Shown: positions 14,597-22,831, counted from the stretch's first letter. The stretch: DNA of 27,838 bases from JAGOSP01 sp964428075 (GCA_964428075.1 CAYRWQ010000009.1:1-27838), one strand, 5' to 3'. A program made the numbers and translations. The notes: a model not told the origin generated them from the letters alone.

Positions 14597-15409
14597 TCAC
14601 GAACAAAGAAAAAATCGAAATCTCCGAAGTGAGCGCAACAATGGAATCCATGCAGCATGATAATATTTGCCGATATACCGCTCTTGCGAACGAAAATAGA
14701 CCTGCTTCTGTTCTTCCGTTCTGCCGGCATGACTCACACTCCCGCGATGTGACAGGACTACGTCCTGATTTTTGAGGATAACCATACCTCTTGCTTTGGC
14801 TCGACGACACAAATCCATATCCTCATAATACAAAAAATACGCTTCATCAAACCCACCTAATCTCTCAAAATCCCTTCGTGAAAGGATAAGAGCGGCTCCG
14901 CTCACCCAACCGAGCGATCGGCGAGACACAAAGGACCAAAAAGAGGGCAGGGGAATCAGGTTCTGTAGAAAGATCTGTAGAGGGGATACTATCCTGCCGC
15001 TGCTCCATGGTTCGCTGCGATTCCTCTGGAGTAAACGAGGAGCAATAATCACACCATCACCAGTCTCAAAAACACTAAAAAGCTCTTGAAAAGAACCCTG
15101 AATGAAATACGTATCCGGATTGAGAAAAAAGAGGACTTCTCCGCTTGCCTCTTGCGCCCCACGATTGCAGGCCCGAGCAAATCCGCCATTTCCACCCGCA
15201 TCAATGATTCGGACGCCAGGACACTGATGTAACATCCTCTCAAGAAAACCCTGTTCTCGAACATCATTATTGACCAAGAGAACTTCTCCTTCTGAAAGGA
15301 AGGATGCCGGAAGACTGCGGAGCATCCGTCCAAACACAACAGCGCTCTGAAAATTGACTACAATCAGAGAGTAGCGCGGATTATCGCATGTTTTGGAAAA
15401 AATCCCCAT
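14597..15409 (-). CDS. GT2 family glycosyltransferase (WbbL/rhamnosyltransferase-like)
   Basis: This 270-aa cytoplasmic enzyme should transfer a sugar from a nucleotide donor to a lipid-linked glycan. GT-A fold markers are present: an N-terminal SLIVVNFQS strand, EVLLVNND, a GGNGGFARACNRG helix, and FFLNPDTYF as the DXD-like metal site. The WVSGAALILSRR and GGFDEAYFLYYEDMDLCRRAKARG blocks form the acceptor and catalytic region typical of WbbL-like enzymes. The C-terminal segment is basic (LRSLRRFRFF) and may touch the membrane. It overlaps the upstream glycosyltransferase gene by 29 nt, and its stop is two bases before the next ATG. The specific sugar cannot be read from sequence. Confidence 0.92.
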   Translation of the reverse strand: MGIFSKTCDNPRYSLIVVNFQSAVVFGRMLRSLPASFLSEGEVLLVNNDVREQGFLERMLHQCPGVRIIDAGGNGGFARACNRGAQEASGEVLFFLNPDTYFIQGSFQELFSVFETGDGVIIAPRLLQRNRSEPWSSGRIVSPLQIFLQNLIPLPSFWSFVSRRSLGWVSGAALILSRRDFERLGGFDEAYFLYYEDMDLCRRAKARGMVILKNQDVVLSHRGSVSHAGRTEEQKQVYFRSQERYIGKYYHAAWIPLLRSLRRFRFFLCS

Positions 15410-16241
15410 AAGCCCGTCTTACAGACATGGCCTCCTTTCCTCCAAAAAGTAAGCAATCAAACCAGTTTTTTAGCCTTCGTATTGTAACATACATTCGAAA
15501 ATACCATTCCTGAGGGCCATGTGAATGCTTGAAAAAGAATAAAAGTCCAGAATAAACGAGAAAATACGTCTTCTGGGGGTGCCATCGACTGACTTCAGCA
15601 TGATCCACAACCGCGTCAGGCACCACTCGTAACTGAAAGCCGGCTTTTTTTGCACGTACACTATAATCCACATCCTCGTAATAGAGAAAAAAACGTTCGT
15701 CAAATTCGCCGACCACATCAAGGGCTGTTTTGGGTATAAAGAGAGCACATCCGGTCAAAAAATCTTGGTTTTCCCCATAAAATTCGAGTCTTTGTTTATG
15801 CAAAGCTCGCATTCGCCACCAGCGAAGCCTCCCACCAGAAAACCACACTCTCCCAATAGCATCAAAGATCATCGGTGAAAAAAGAGCTTTTGGTTCACAA
15901 CGAGACATGTCCAACAAGCGAGATAGTGTTTCAGGATGAGCCCGGGCATCAGGATTGAAAAGCCAAATATGTGTTGCGCCATGATCACACGCCTTCCGAA
16001 ATCCCTGGTTTACTGCTTTTGCAAAACCGACATTTTCATTATTCCGAATCACGATGAGAGAAGATATCTGTTGTTCGGCCTGATGGAGAGAATCATCCCG
16101 AGAAGCATTGTCAACCACGATCAAGATATCCGGAGTCCGGTCAAGGCGAATAAGAGACCAGAGCGCAGCAGACAAATCCTCACCACTCTCATAATTCACT
16201 AAAATAGCCGCTACCGTCTCCGGTACCCCGTTTGCTCCCAT
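15381..16241 (-). CDS. GT2 family glycosyltransferase
   Basis: This 286-aa enzyme has the same design as the downstream paralogue: AAILVNYESG, ILIVVDNASRDDS, NENVGFAKAVNQG, then IWLFNPDARAHP (DXD-like), FLTGCALFIPK and GEFDERFFLYYEDVDYSVRAKKAG. The motifs place it with WbbL-like rhamnosyltransferase-type GT2 enzymes. It starts 9 bp after the flippase stop and its end overlaps the next gene by 29 nt, so translation is probably coupled. Two consecutive paralogues suggest two sequential sugar additions. Donor and acceptor are unknown. Confidence 0.92.
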   Translation of the reverse strand: MGANGVPETVAAILVNYESGEDLSAALWSLIRLDRTPDILIVVDNASRDDSLHQAEQQISSLIVIRNNENVGFAKAVNQGFRKACDHGATHIWLFNPDARAHPETLSRLLDMSRCEPKALFSPMIFDAIGRVWFSGGRLRWWRMRALHKQRLEFYGENQDFLTGCALFIPKTALDVVGEFDERFFLYYEDVDYSVRAKKAGFQLRVVPDAVVDHAEVSRWHPQKTYFLVYSGLLFFFKHSHGPQEWYFRMYVTIRRLKNWFDCLLFGGKEAMSVRRAYGDFFQNMR

Positions 16242-16250
16242 ATGTTTAAT

Positions 16251-17705
16251 TTATGAAATAACTGGCATGTCGTCGAAAGGCTCTTCTGCTCCTTTTGCAA
16301 ATAAACCGGCAATTTCTTCAGGAGACACTGCTTGGGTAAGCCACAAGAGACCACAATACACTATGAGTGAAATACTCCCGCTAACGATAAATGGTTCTCC
16401 CGAAAGAAAAAAGAGGGCAACTGCCATGCCAAAAGCGGAGAACATCACTTTCCAGATACCAGCGAAGCGAGGGGAAAAACCAAGTGATCGATATGCAAGT
16501 GTCCCCGTGAGCAACACCACCATGAATTCTGTCAAGACAGCCGTTGTGGCAGCGCCAAAATAAGAATACCGCGACACAAGAAACAGGTTCAAAATAATAT
16601 TGAAGGCGGCAATAAACAACAGTGCTTGCATCAGTTTCTTCTGCATGTGTCCGACTACGAGAATCATGTTAAAGTACTGCCCAAAGAAGATACATCCAAG
16701 TGAAAAGGCTAGTATCTGAAGTACTGGAGTAGAAGCAAGAAACTCAGATCCACCAATGATCTGAACAATATCAGAGGCCAAAAAGACCGTTCCAATCACC
16801 ACAGGCAGGACAATCACGACGAATACTTTAAACGTTTTATTAGCTATTTCGATGAAATGCTTCTTATTAGTACTAAAATATCTGGCCAAAAGCGGGAGAA
16901 TTAATCCTGCTAACATGGCCGGAAAGAAAATCAGATTCTCAATAATCTTATAGGCAACACTGTAGATACCGACATCCGAACTGGATTGAAACAAAGAAAG
17001 GAGTATGATATCGGTCTTAAAGTAGGCAAAAGTGATGACAGCTGTGACTCCCATCGGGAGTGATTCTCGAAGAAAGGCAATCCAAAAATCTTTCTCAAAA
17101 CGAAGTGAAAAATGAACAAACTTCCTACTAATCACAAAAACGGTCATGATATTAAATGCGAGCGCAACCAATACGGAGGAAGTGATAGCCAAAAATCCAA
17201 GGTCGAATTTCACGATGCAGGCTATTAAGCTTACTTGAATGAGTTTTCCTAAAAACTCCACCATCGCCACGCGATCCATGGCAATGCGTTTCTGAAACAC
17301 GCTGTTCACAACAGACGAAAGCGAGCTAAACAAAGACGCGAACGCCATGATGACAATGCCCCATTCCACATCCACCGGATAATCAAAAAACAACAAAAGG
17401 AACGGCGAAACGCTGATCAAAATCGCCGAACAAATCAACCGCAAACTCACAATATTTCCTAATATTTTTCGCTCATCTGAACCGTGCTTGGAAATTTCTC
17501 GTGCTGCTACCGTTCCCAATCCAAGATCACCAATAGCAGCAAAGAACGCAAAAAAGGCGAGTGTAGTAGCATATTTCCCAAAACCATCCTGACCAAGATA
17601 CCCTGTGATCAGGCGCACCAAAAAAAGCGATAGGACTACAGTCGATAGCGCCTTCAAGAAAGAATTAAAAATAACATTGTACGCAAGCCTCCGTGCAATA
17701 GCCAT
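16251..17705 (-). CDS. Polysaccharide flippase (Wzx-like, MOP superfamily)
   Basis: This protein moves lipid-linked oligosaccharide from the inner to the outer face of the cytoplasmic membrane. The 484-aa protein has about 14 hydrophobic segments, the number usual for Wzx/RfbX proteins. The N-terminus has the family features: a first helix (FNSFLKALSTVVLSLFLVRL), then GYLGQDGFGKYATTLAFFAFFAAIGDLGLG, and a basic AAREISKHGSDERK loop. It starts 14 bp after the khpB stop with no promoter or terminator visible between them, so the polysaccharide genes appear to be expressed from the rpmH operon. It should supply substrate for the two downstream ligase/polymerase proteins. Confidence 0.9.
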   Translation of the reverse strand: MAIARRLAYNVIFNSFLKALSTVVLSLFLVRLITGYLGQDGFGKYATTLAFFAFFAAIGDLGLGTVAAREISKHGSDERKILGNIVSLRLICSAILISVSPFLLLFFDYPVDVEWGIVIMAFASLFSSLSSVVNSVFQKRIAMDRVAMVEFLGKLIQVSLIACIVKFDLGFLAITSSVLVALAFNIMTVFVISRKFVHFSLRFEKDFWIAFLRESLPMGVTAVITFAYFKTDIILLSLFQSSSDVGIYSVAYKIIENLIFFPAMLAGLILPLLARYFSTNKKHFIEIANKTFKVFVVIVLPVVIGTVFLASDIVQIIGGSEFLASTPVLQILAFSLGCIFFGQYFNMILVVGHMQKKLMQALLFIAAFNIILNLFLVSRYSYFGAATTAVLTEFMVVLLTGTLAYRSLGFSPRFAGIWKVMFSAFGMAVALFFLSGEPFIVSGSISLIVYCGLLWLTQAVSPEEIAGLFAKGAEEPFDDMPVIS

Positions 17706-17719
17706 GCCTATAGGATACG

Positions 17720-18223
17720 CTATTCAACTGTTTCTGGCACATCTTCAGATGAAATCTTCGGTCGGATGAAGATTTTCCGATGTTCACCACTGCCGGCACT
17801 TTCTGTCCGCACCTTCACATGATCCGAAAGGTACCGGTGCACCAATTTTCGCTCAAAAGACAACATGGGTCGCAACGCCACTGAAGCATTTTGACTGATA
17901 ACCTCCTCAACCGCCTTATCAACATCCTGAAACAGAAGGTTTTCCTTCTCTTTGACGTAATCATTGATGTCGATGGCAATATCGACAACATCGCCGCCTC
18001 GTTTTCGATACAATGCCCGAAAGAGATGCTGTAACGCCACGAGATTGGCTCCACGCTGCCCAATCAGCACATTCTGATCCTTCGTTACCCAAAAGGCCAC
18101 CCGCAATGTTCTCTCTCCAAGTGGATCTTCGGAAACCATGACTTCAGTCTGAAAACCGAGCTTCGCGGCGAGTTCCATGGCTAATTCTTGGATATACCTC
18201 ATTTCCTCCTGTGTAATCTTCAT
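17720..18223 (-). CDS. khpB: KhpB/Jag-type RNA-binding protein (KH + R3H)
   Basis: This 167-aa protein binds RNA and in other bacteria pairs with KhpA to affect cell-wall growth and division. Residues about 35-90 are a KH domain with the GXXG loop as GQRG (55-58). Residues about 113-155 are an R3H domain (R125-x3-H129 within LSFERKLVHRYLSDH, then IFIRP). The N-terminal Jag_N domain of Bacillus-type Jag is missing; only a short helix precedes the KH domain. Position downstream of yidC is the conserved location for this gene. It is 23 bp after the yidC stop. Confidence 0.93.
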   Translation of the reverse strand: MKITQEEMRYIQELAMELAAKLGFQTEVMVSEDPLGERTLRVAFWVTKDQNVLIGQRGANLVALQHLFRALYRKRGGDVVDIAIDINDYVKEKENLLFQDVDKAVEEVISQNASVALRPMLSFERKLVHRYLSDHVKVRTESAGSGEHRKIFIRPKISSEDVPETVE

Positions 18224-18246
18224 AGACGTGTTCTCTCGTTACGCAA

Positions 18247-18975
18247 TTACTTCTCCTGATTCTTCTGAATTTTAAGTATATACTGTTGTTGTCCAATCAT
18301 AAAAAGGGTCGAAACAAGCCAATACAGTGTCAGCGCTGAAGACAAGGTCGCGCCAAACAAGAGAATCATCGCTGGCATAATCACGACCATCTGCTTGCTC
18401 ATAATTGAGGCAATATCTAACTCTTCTGATGATTGAGTCCGCTTCGGTTGGCTCTGCATCATCATTTTAAGCTGGACATACTGCGCTACCGCCGTTAGTG
18501 CCGCCACCACGATACTTGGCTTAGTCAAATCAAGAAAGTGAAAAAAGAGATGGTTGATAGAGCCAGGATTTGAAACAAAGCTATATAAGTCTGAAGTATT
18601 GACCGCAAAATCATTGCTGGCGGTATTGATCAATATCCTATAAATCGCAAAGAAAAAGAACATCTGGATAATCAAAGGAAGACAGCCGCCAAACGGATTC
18701 ACCTTGCTCTCCTTATAGAACCGCATCACTTCTTTTGTCTGTCGTTCCTTATCGTCTTTATATTTCTGCTGCAAAACCTTTATTTTTGGCTGTATCTCCT
18801 GCAACTTCTTCTGTGACTCAATTTGTTTGTTCGTCAATGGAATAAGAACCACTTTCAGGAAAAGGGTAGTCAAAATAATGGCAACGCCAAAATCATGCCA
18901 TGCGATATCGTAGAAAAAAATGATGACATTGTACAACGGTTGATAGAAAATACTATGAAAAAAATCTCCAAACAT
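18247..18975 (-). CDS. yidC: YidC/Oxa1 membrane protein insertase
   Basis: YidC inserts and folds membrane proteins, alone or with SecYEG. The 242-aa protein has the short monoderm-type form with no large periplasmic domain. After an N-terminal amphipathic stretch, the core starts at FGVAIILTTLFLKVVLIPLT, followed by a long cytoplasmic coiled-coil hairpin (residues about 50-90, rich in Lys and Gln) and the FGGCLPLIIQMFFFFAIYRIL helix, then two or three more helices near the C-terminus (VVIMPAMILLFGATLSSALTLYW). The pore arginine of some family members is not obvious; K41 near the end of the first core helix may serve. An AAAGGAAG Shine-Dalgarno precedes the ATG. It is 14 bp after rnpA. Confidence 0.95.
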   Translation of the reverse strand: MFGDFFHSIFYQPLYNVIIFFYDIAWHDFGVAIILTTLFLKVVLIPLTNKQIESQKKLQEIQPKIKVLQQKYKDDKERQTKEVMRFYKESKVNPFGGCLPLIIQMFFFFAIYRILINTASNDFAVNTSDLYSFVSNPGSINHLFFHFLDLTKPSIVVAALTAVAQYVQLKMMMQSQPKRTQSSEELDIASIMSKQMVVIMPAMILLFGATLSSALTLYWLVSTLFMIGQQQYILKIQKNQEK

Positions 18976-18989
18976 AAGCCTGTCTTCCT

Positions 18990-19319
18990 TTAATGGATTT
19001 TCTCAAGAAGTAAACGGAGTGAATCTCTAACCGACTGTCGCGAAAAACACTTCGGTTTTCTCGCTACAAAAACAACTATAGTATACCCTGCCGGCCAGTT
19101 TTTTTGAAACAAACGGGCCGATTCTCTCAAAAGACGCTTAAAATGATTGCGCGAAACCGCTCCACTCAACATCTTCTTTCCGACCACAAAAGAAAATCTA
19201 GTGATTGATTGTTCATTTTTTTTAAAACGAGCGCCAAGATCCATGACAAAAAGAGGTCTCCCTGTGCGGAAAACCTCGCTCGTTTCATATTTTCGTGATC
19301 GATGCGCTACTGGGAGCAT
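18990..19319 (-). CDS. rnpA: Ribonuclease P protein component
   Basis: This is the protein partner of RNase P RNA, needed for 5' maturation of tRNAs. With the ATG at 19317-19319 it is 109 aa, normal for the family. The RNR signature is present as RNHFKRLLRE (57-66), preceded by FSFVVGKKMLSGAVS and followed by GYTIVVFVARKP. A longer frame runs upstream through rpmH, but that part is the wrong frame of rpmH and is rejected. The start is 5 bp after the rpmH stop. Confidence 0.94.
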   Translation of the reverse strand: MLPVAHRSRKYETSEVFRTGRPLFVMDLGARFKKNEQSITRFSFVVGKKMLSGAVSRNHFKRLLRESARLFQKNWPAGYTIVVFVARKPKCFSRQSVRDSLRLLLEKIH

Positions 19320-19324
19320 ATCCT

Positions 19325-19462
19325 TTAGACCATAGTCATCCTTTTCCTTCCGACACGACGACGATTTCTGATCACATTGCGTCCATCCGCAGTATTCATG
19401 CGCTTCAGAAAGCCGTGACGGCGGGAACGACGACGAGTTTTCGGCTGATACGTACGCTTCAT
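19325..19462 (-). CDS. rpmH: Ribosomal protein L34
   Basis: A 45-aa, very basic protein is encoded on the reverse strand, beginning MKRTYQPKTRRRSRRHGF and ending RRRVGRKRMTMV. This is a near-textbook L34, including the KRTYQP start and HGFLKRM core. It is the first gene of the rpmH-rnpA-yidC-khpB order conserved across bacteria, and it is divergent from dnaA, also a conserved arrangement. The promoter is at 19551-19579. Confidence 0.97.
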   Translation of the reverse strand: MKRTYQPKTRRRSRRHGFLKRMNTADGRNVIRNRRRVGRKRMTMV

Positions 19463-19550
19463 ACCTGTACATTAATTCCAATACCTGACAACTCTATCAA
19501 CCTTTTGAAAAAAAATCAAGTCTACTTACCTCTTATCAACAAAAAAGACC

Positions 19551-19579
19551 ATTTTATGCACAATTCATCAAGTTGTCTA
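19551..19579 (-). promoter_or_regulatory. Promoter of the rpmH operon
   Basis: On the reverse strand TAGACA (one mismatch to consensus), 17 bp, TAAAAT (one mismatch). The start would be near 19544, leaving a leader of about 80 nt before rpmH. A near-consensus DnaA box (TTATCAACA, 19533-19541) overlaps the start region. Confidence 0.65.
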
Positions 19580-19600
19580 CTAGGAAAGACCAAAATGCCA

Positions 19601-19609
19601 TGCTATAAT
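19601..19609 (+). promoter_or_regulatory. Extended -10 promoter of dnaA
   Basis: TGC followed by a perfect TATAAT (19604-19609) about 60 bp upstream of dnaA. No good -35 is found at 17 or 18 bp; extended -10 promoters can work without one. Confidence 0.6.
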
Positions 19610-19668
19610 GTCACTCACCCGATGGAAGCGTGGGTGTTTGTTTGTAATTATATCGTATCTATTCTCCC

Positions 19669-21126
19669 TTGATCTCTAAATCTGTGGATAACGCCTATCC
19701 CCATCATCCTGAAGAACTCTGGAAGACTGTTCTCGGCCAGATTGAACTTTCTATTTCCAAAGCGAATTTTATCACCTGGTTCAAAGGTACCTCCATCCTT
19801 TCTCTTGAACAAGGAAAAGTCGTGATTGGTGTTCCAAATGGCTTTGCGAAAGAATGGCTTGAAAATAAATATAATCACTATCTCTTAAAAGCATTCCGTG
19901 CTTCTCAGATAGAAATCTCTGAAATTCATTGTCAAATCACCCCAGATAAACCACTCGCCCCCACATCACCACGTGAAGCCGTCCGTTCATTAGATATGGT
20001 GCAAAGACCATCTCTTGATGGATTCTTACGAAAAAAACTTGTTGAATCACACCCTCTACGCCCACAAATCGAATTTTCACAAGAACGTCCGCACACGACT
20101 AATCTTAATACCCGTTATCTTTTCGAAAATTTCATCGTAGCCGAAAACAATGAATTAGCAAAAGCCGCCTGTTATGCGGTTTCTCAAAACCTGGGGATGA
20201 TTTATAATCCACTCTTCATTTACGGAGGCGTTGGCCTTGGTAAAACCCATCTCCTCCAATCAATCGGCAACGAAATTTCCTCTCGTTCCCCAGAAAAAAA
20301 GATTAAATACATCACGTCCGAGCGTTTCACTACCGAACTCATTGACTCTATTAAAACCCAAAAAACTGACCAGTTTAAGGAGTACTATCAACAACTAGAC
20401 CTTCTCATCATTGATGATGTTCAGTTTCTCTCTGGAAAAGAAAAAACGCAGATTGAATTTTTTCACATCTTCAACGCATTGTATCAACTCAACAAACAGG
20501 TGGTTATTTCAAGCGATCGACCACCAAAAGCCATCGCGACTCTAGAAGATCGACTCAGATCACGCTTCGAAGGTGGTATGATTGCTGACATCAGCCGCCC
20601 AAACCTTGAAACACGCATCGCTATCCTTGATGCCAAAGCGCATGAACGCAATATTCATATTGACGAACAATCAATTCGCTTCATTGCGGAACATATTACT
20701 CAAAATATCCGTGAACTAGAAGGAGCCCTGAATCGAGTCCATGCTTTCTCAGAATTTCACAAAATACCAACCACACTGGCTGTAACAGCCCGTGTTCTCG
20801 AACAATTGATTGAAAACAATCGAAAAAGTATCAAATCTGAAGATGTAATCCGAGTAGTCATGAACTATTATGGTGTCACAGAAGAAAATCTCATTAAAAA
20901 AGGCCGAAAGAAAGAAATAGTCCACTCCCGACAAATAGCCATGTCGCTTCTCCGCAGCGAACTTCAAATGTCACTCAACTCCATCGGAACCCTGTTTGGT
21001 GGTCGCGACCATACCACTGTTTTACACGCCTGTGAAAAAATAGAGAAAGGACTTCGTGACAATATTCGACTAAAAGAAGAAATAAATACACTCAAAGAGC
21101 ATTTGTACTACGATTCCTGTGGATAA
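19669..21126 (+). CDS. dnaA: Chromosomal replication initiator DnaA
   Basis: DnaA binds origin DnaA boxes as an ATP-bound filament and opens the origin. The 485-aa protein has domain I at about 14-75 (LWKTVLGQIELSISKANFI), a variable linker, then the AAA+ domain: Walker A GGVGLGKT (186-193), Walker B LLIIDD (245-250), and a sensor/arginine-finger region with LEDRLRSRFEGG. Domain IV carries the DnaA-box-reading signature GGRDHTTVLHACEKI (444-458). There is no ATG start: the frame is closed by a stop at 19645, and only TTG (19669) or GTG (19684) can begin the protein. A perfect DnaA box overlaps the GTG, which suggests autoregulation. No Shine-Dalgarno is visible. Confidence 0.96.
   Translation: MISKSVDNAYPHHPEELWKTVLGQIELSISKANFITWFKGTSILSLEQGKVVIGVPNGFAKEWLENKYNHYLLKAFRASQIEISEIHCQITPDKPLAPTSPREAVRSLDMVQRPSLDGFLRKKLVESHPLRPQIEFSQERPHTTNLNTRYLFENFIVAENNELAKAACYAVSQNLGMIYNPLFIYGGVGLGKTHLLQSIGNEISSRSPEKKIKYITSERFTTELIDSIKTQKTDQFKEYYQQLDLLIIDDVQFLSGKEKTQIEFFHIFNALYQLNKQVVISSDRPPKAIATLEDRLRSRFEGGMIADISRPNLETRIAILDAKAHERNIHIDEQSIRFIAEHITQNIRELEGALNRVHAFSEFHKIPTTLAVTARVLEQLIENNRKSIKSEDVIRVVMNYYGVTEENLIKKGRKKEIVHSRQIAMSLLRSELQMSLNSIGTLFGGRDHTTVLHACEKIEKGLRDNIRLKEEINTLKEHLYYDSCG
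19683..19691 (-). promoter_or_regulatory. Perfect DnaA box at the dnaA start
   Basis: TGTGGATAA (reverse complement of TTATCCACA) lies at codons 5-8 of dnaA, overlapping the alternative GTG start. It is a likely autoregulatory site. Confidence 0.6.
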
Positions 21127-21372
21127 TACTGTATAAACATAGACTTTCCTGTGGATACTCTCCAGAAAAGTCTATGATATGGTGATAAAAACAGATACAC
21201 CAAGCATACAAACACGCAGATGCCGCTCCTATCAACCAACAAAACACATATACCTCAACTCATTTCTCGCTTACGAAAGGCAAATAAACGATTTATCCAC
21301 CTATTCACACCTCTAATAGTAATATATATTTATATTTAAAAAATTCTAACCATTACTAATAAGAAACCCCAT
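21118..21372. other. Probable replication origin (oriC) in the dnaA-dnaN gap
   Basis: The gap holds DnaA-box-like sites: TGTGGATAA at 21118-21126 (perfect, spanning the dnaA stop), TGTGGATAC at 21150-21158 and TTATCCACC at 21293-21301. Just beyond, 21315-21360 is almost pure A/T (AATATATATTTATATTT), a good unwinding element. A 9-bp inverted repeat (21139-21147 and 21167-21175) encloses the second box. Position beside dnaA and dnaN and the reversal of G/C strand bias here support the call. Confidence 0.75.
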
Positions 21373-22503
21373 ATGAAACTTATTTGTACTCAGGAAAATC
21401 TTTCGCGAGCCGTATCGTATCTCGAACGTATCGCCGGAAAACAATCCACTTTACCCATTCTGAGTAACATTTTGATTGAAGCTGAAAAGGGGAGGCTTAA
21501 GCTTTCCGCGACGAATCTTGAAATCGGGATCGTTGTGAGTATTGGAGCTAAAATCCAAGAAGAAGGAAGGATTACTATACCAGCCAAGTTGATTGGGAAT
21601 TTTACGCACAATATTCCCATGGGAGATGTTTTGGAGCTTTCCGTTGAACATACCTCGTTAATTATCCAAAACTCGCAGTACGAGGGGAAGATTAATGGTA
21701 TAGACGGAAAGGATTTTCCGATTATCCCTCGCTTTGAGAGTGAAAGATATCCATTTGTGTTTCCAGCTCAGCAGTTTAAGGAGGCTATTTCGCGCATCTT
21801 GTTTTGTGTGAGTCAAAATGAATCACGCATGGAGTTAACAGGAGTGAGCGCTTTACTCGAGGGAAAAGTATTGTGTTTGGCCGCAACGGACAGTTTTCGT
21901 TTAGCTGAGCAGATACTAGAGCTTCCCGAGGAAACAGGGTCAACACGGTCGTTTATTATTCCGAGCGCAACCTGTCAAGAACTGCTCCGCGTTATTACTG
22001 GAGAGAGTAGTGAAATTTGGGTGGCGATTGAAGAGAATCAGATTTTTTTTGAAGTCGATGGTGTGAGGATTGTCTCCAGGCTTATTCATGGGAAATATCC
22101 TGATTATAAACAGATTATCCCCACGCAATTTTTGATATCTTATCAAATCAAAAGAGAGGCGCTTATTCGGGCAGTAAAGATCGCGAGCGTACTGTCTTCT
22201 TATACAGCCGGAGAAATCACGCTTCAGTTCACTGTTGGTTCTGGAGAATGTCTTATAGCGGCTATTTCTCAGGAAGTTGGGGAAAATAAAGCCAAGGTAA
22301 ACATAGAGAATCAGTCTGGTGAGGATACGGATATGGTATTTACTTTCAATCCTCGCTATCTTCTTGATGGGTTGGGGGCATTCAAGAGTGAATGTATTAT
22401 TTTTCATGCGAATAATGCAAGTTCACCGGTTGTCTTGCGAGAAATAGATCAAGAACAGGAAATGATGAAATATCTGTATATTATGATGCCGGTACGAAAA
22501 TAG
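21373..22503 (+). CDS. dnaN: DNA polymerase III beta subunit (sliding clamp)
   Basis: The beta clamp is a ring that holds replicative polymerase on DNA. The 376-aa protein has the three-domain clamp layout: domain 1 begins MKLICTQENLSRAVSYLERI with LPILSNILIEAEKGRLKLSATNLEIGI; domain 2 includes SRMELTGVSALLEGKVLCLAATDSFRLAEQ; domain 3 begins near FEVDGVRIVSRLIHGKYPDYKQIIP and ends with the usual YLYIMMPVRK tail. It lies just right of the likely origin on the leading strand, and its coding strand is G-rich, unlike that of dnaA. The DUF721 gene follows within 12 bp. Confidence 0.96.
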   Translation: MKLICTQENLSRAVSYLERIAGKQSTLPILSNILIEAEKGRLKLSATNLEIGIVVSIGAKIQEEGRITIPAKLIGNFTHNIPMGDVLELSVEHTSLIIQNSQYEGKINGIDGKDFPIIPRFESERYPFVFPAQQFKEAISRILFCVSQNESRMELTGVSALLEGKVLCLAATDSFRLAEQILELPEETGSTRSFIIPSATCQELLRVITGESSEIWVAIEENQIFFEVDGVRIVSRLIHGKYPDYKQIIPTQFLISYQIKREALIRAVKIASVLSSYTAGEITLQFTVGSGECLIAAISQEVGENKAKVNIENQSGEDTDMVFTFNPRYLLDGLGAFKSECIIFHANNASSPVVLREIDQEQEMMKYLYIMMPVRK

Positions 22504-22515
22504 AGAGTGAGAGTT

Positions 22516-22809
22516 ATGCGTTCATTAAAGGAATTGACTGACAAAAAAAAGGCCTGGACCAGTCATGACAGGAAACTGGATGATAGGACAGTGTTTTTTG
22601 CGTTTGAGAAAGTGGTGGTGGAATGGTATGGATTAAAGGGAAAAGAGAATGTGTTTTTGGAAGAATGGAAAGAAGGAGTATTGTTGGTGCGGGTACGCAG
22701 CTCACTTTGGTTGAATGAGTTACTTTTGGAAAAAGAGCTTTTACAAAGAAAAACCAATGATTTCCTTGGTGTCGAAGCCGTGAAACGTATTATCTTGAAG
22801 CGAGGATAG
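22516..22809 (+). CDS. DUF721/DciA-like protein
   Basis: This 97-aa protein matches the DUF721/DciA pattern: an N-terminal helix, a segment with EWYGL, then the strand-strand-helix core EGVLLVRVRSSLWLNELLLEK, and a final GVEAVKRIILK strand. DciA loads the replicative helicase in many bacteria, and the position next to dnaN fits a replication role. I chose the ATG at 22516; a GTG at 22507 in the same frame is possible. The spacing to dnaN is only a few bases, so they form an operon. A weak hairpin (22806-22827) with a short T-run overlaps the stop. Function is inferred from family and context. Confidence 0.75.
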   Translation: MRSLKELTDKKKAWTSHDRKLDDRTVFFAFEKVVVEWYGLKGKENVFLEEWKEGVLLVRVRSSLWLNELLLEKELLQRKTNDFLGVEAVKRIILKRG

Positions 22810-22831
22810 GTTTCAGGAGATACCTATTTTA
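22806..22831 (+). terminator. Weak hairpin terminator after the dnaN operon
   Basis: ATAGGT/ACCTAT (6-bp stem, 10-base loop) is followed by TTTTA. It sits in the 19-bp gap between the convergent DUF721 and penicillin-binding protein genes. Confidence 0.4.

Noticed and set aside
13774..14775. Long plus-strand open frame (333 codons) opposite the O-antigen ligase gene
   Set aside because: It is very basic, low-complexity sequence mirroring a polytopic membrane gene on the other strand; no family features.
14595..14810. Upstream extension of O-antigen ligase copy 1
   Set aside because: It overlaps the glycosyltransferase coding region in another frame and is polar; the ATG at 14592-14594 directly follows that gene's stop.
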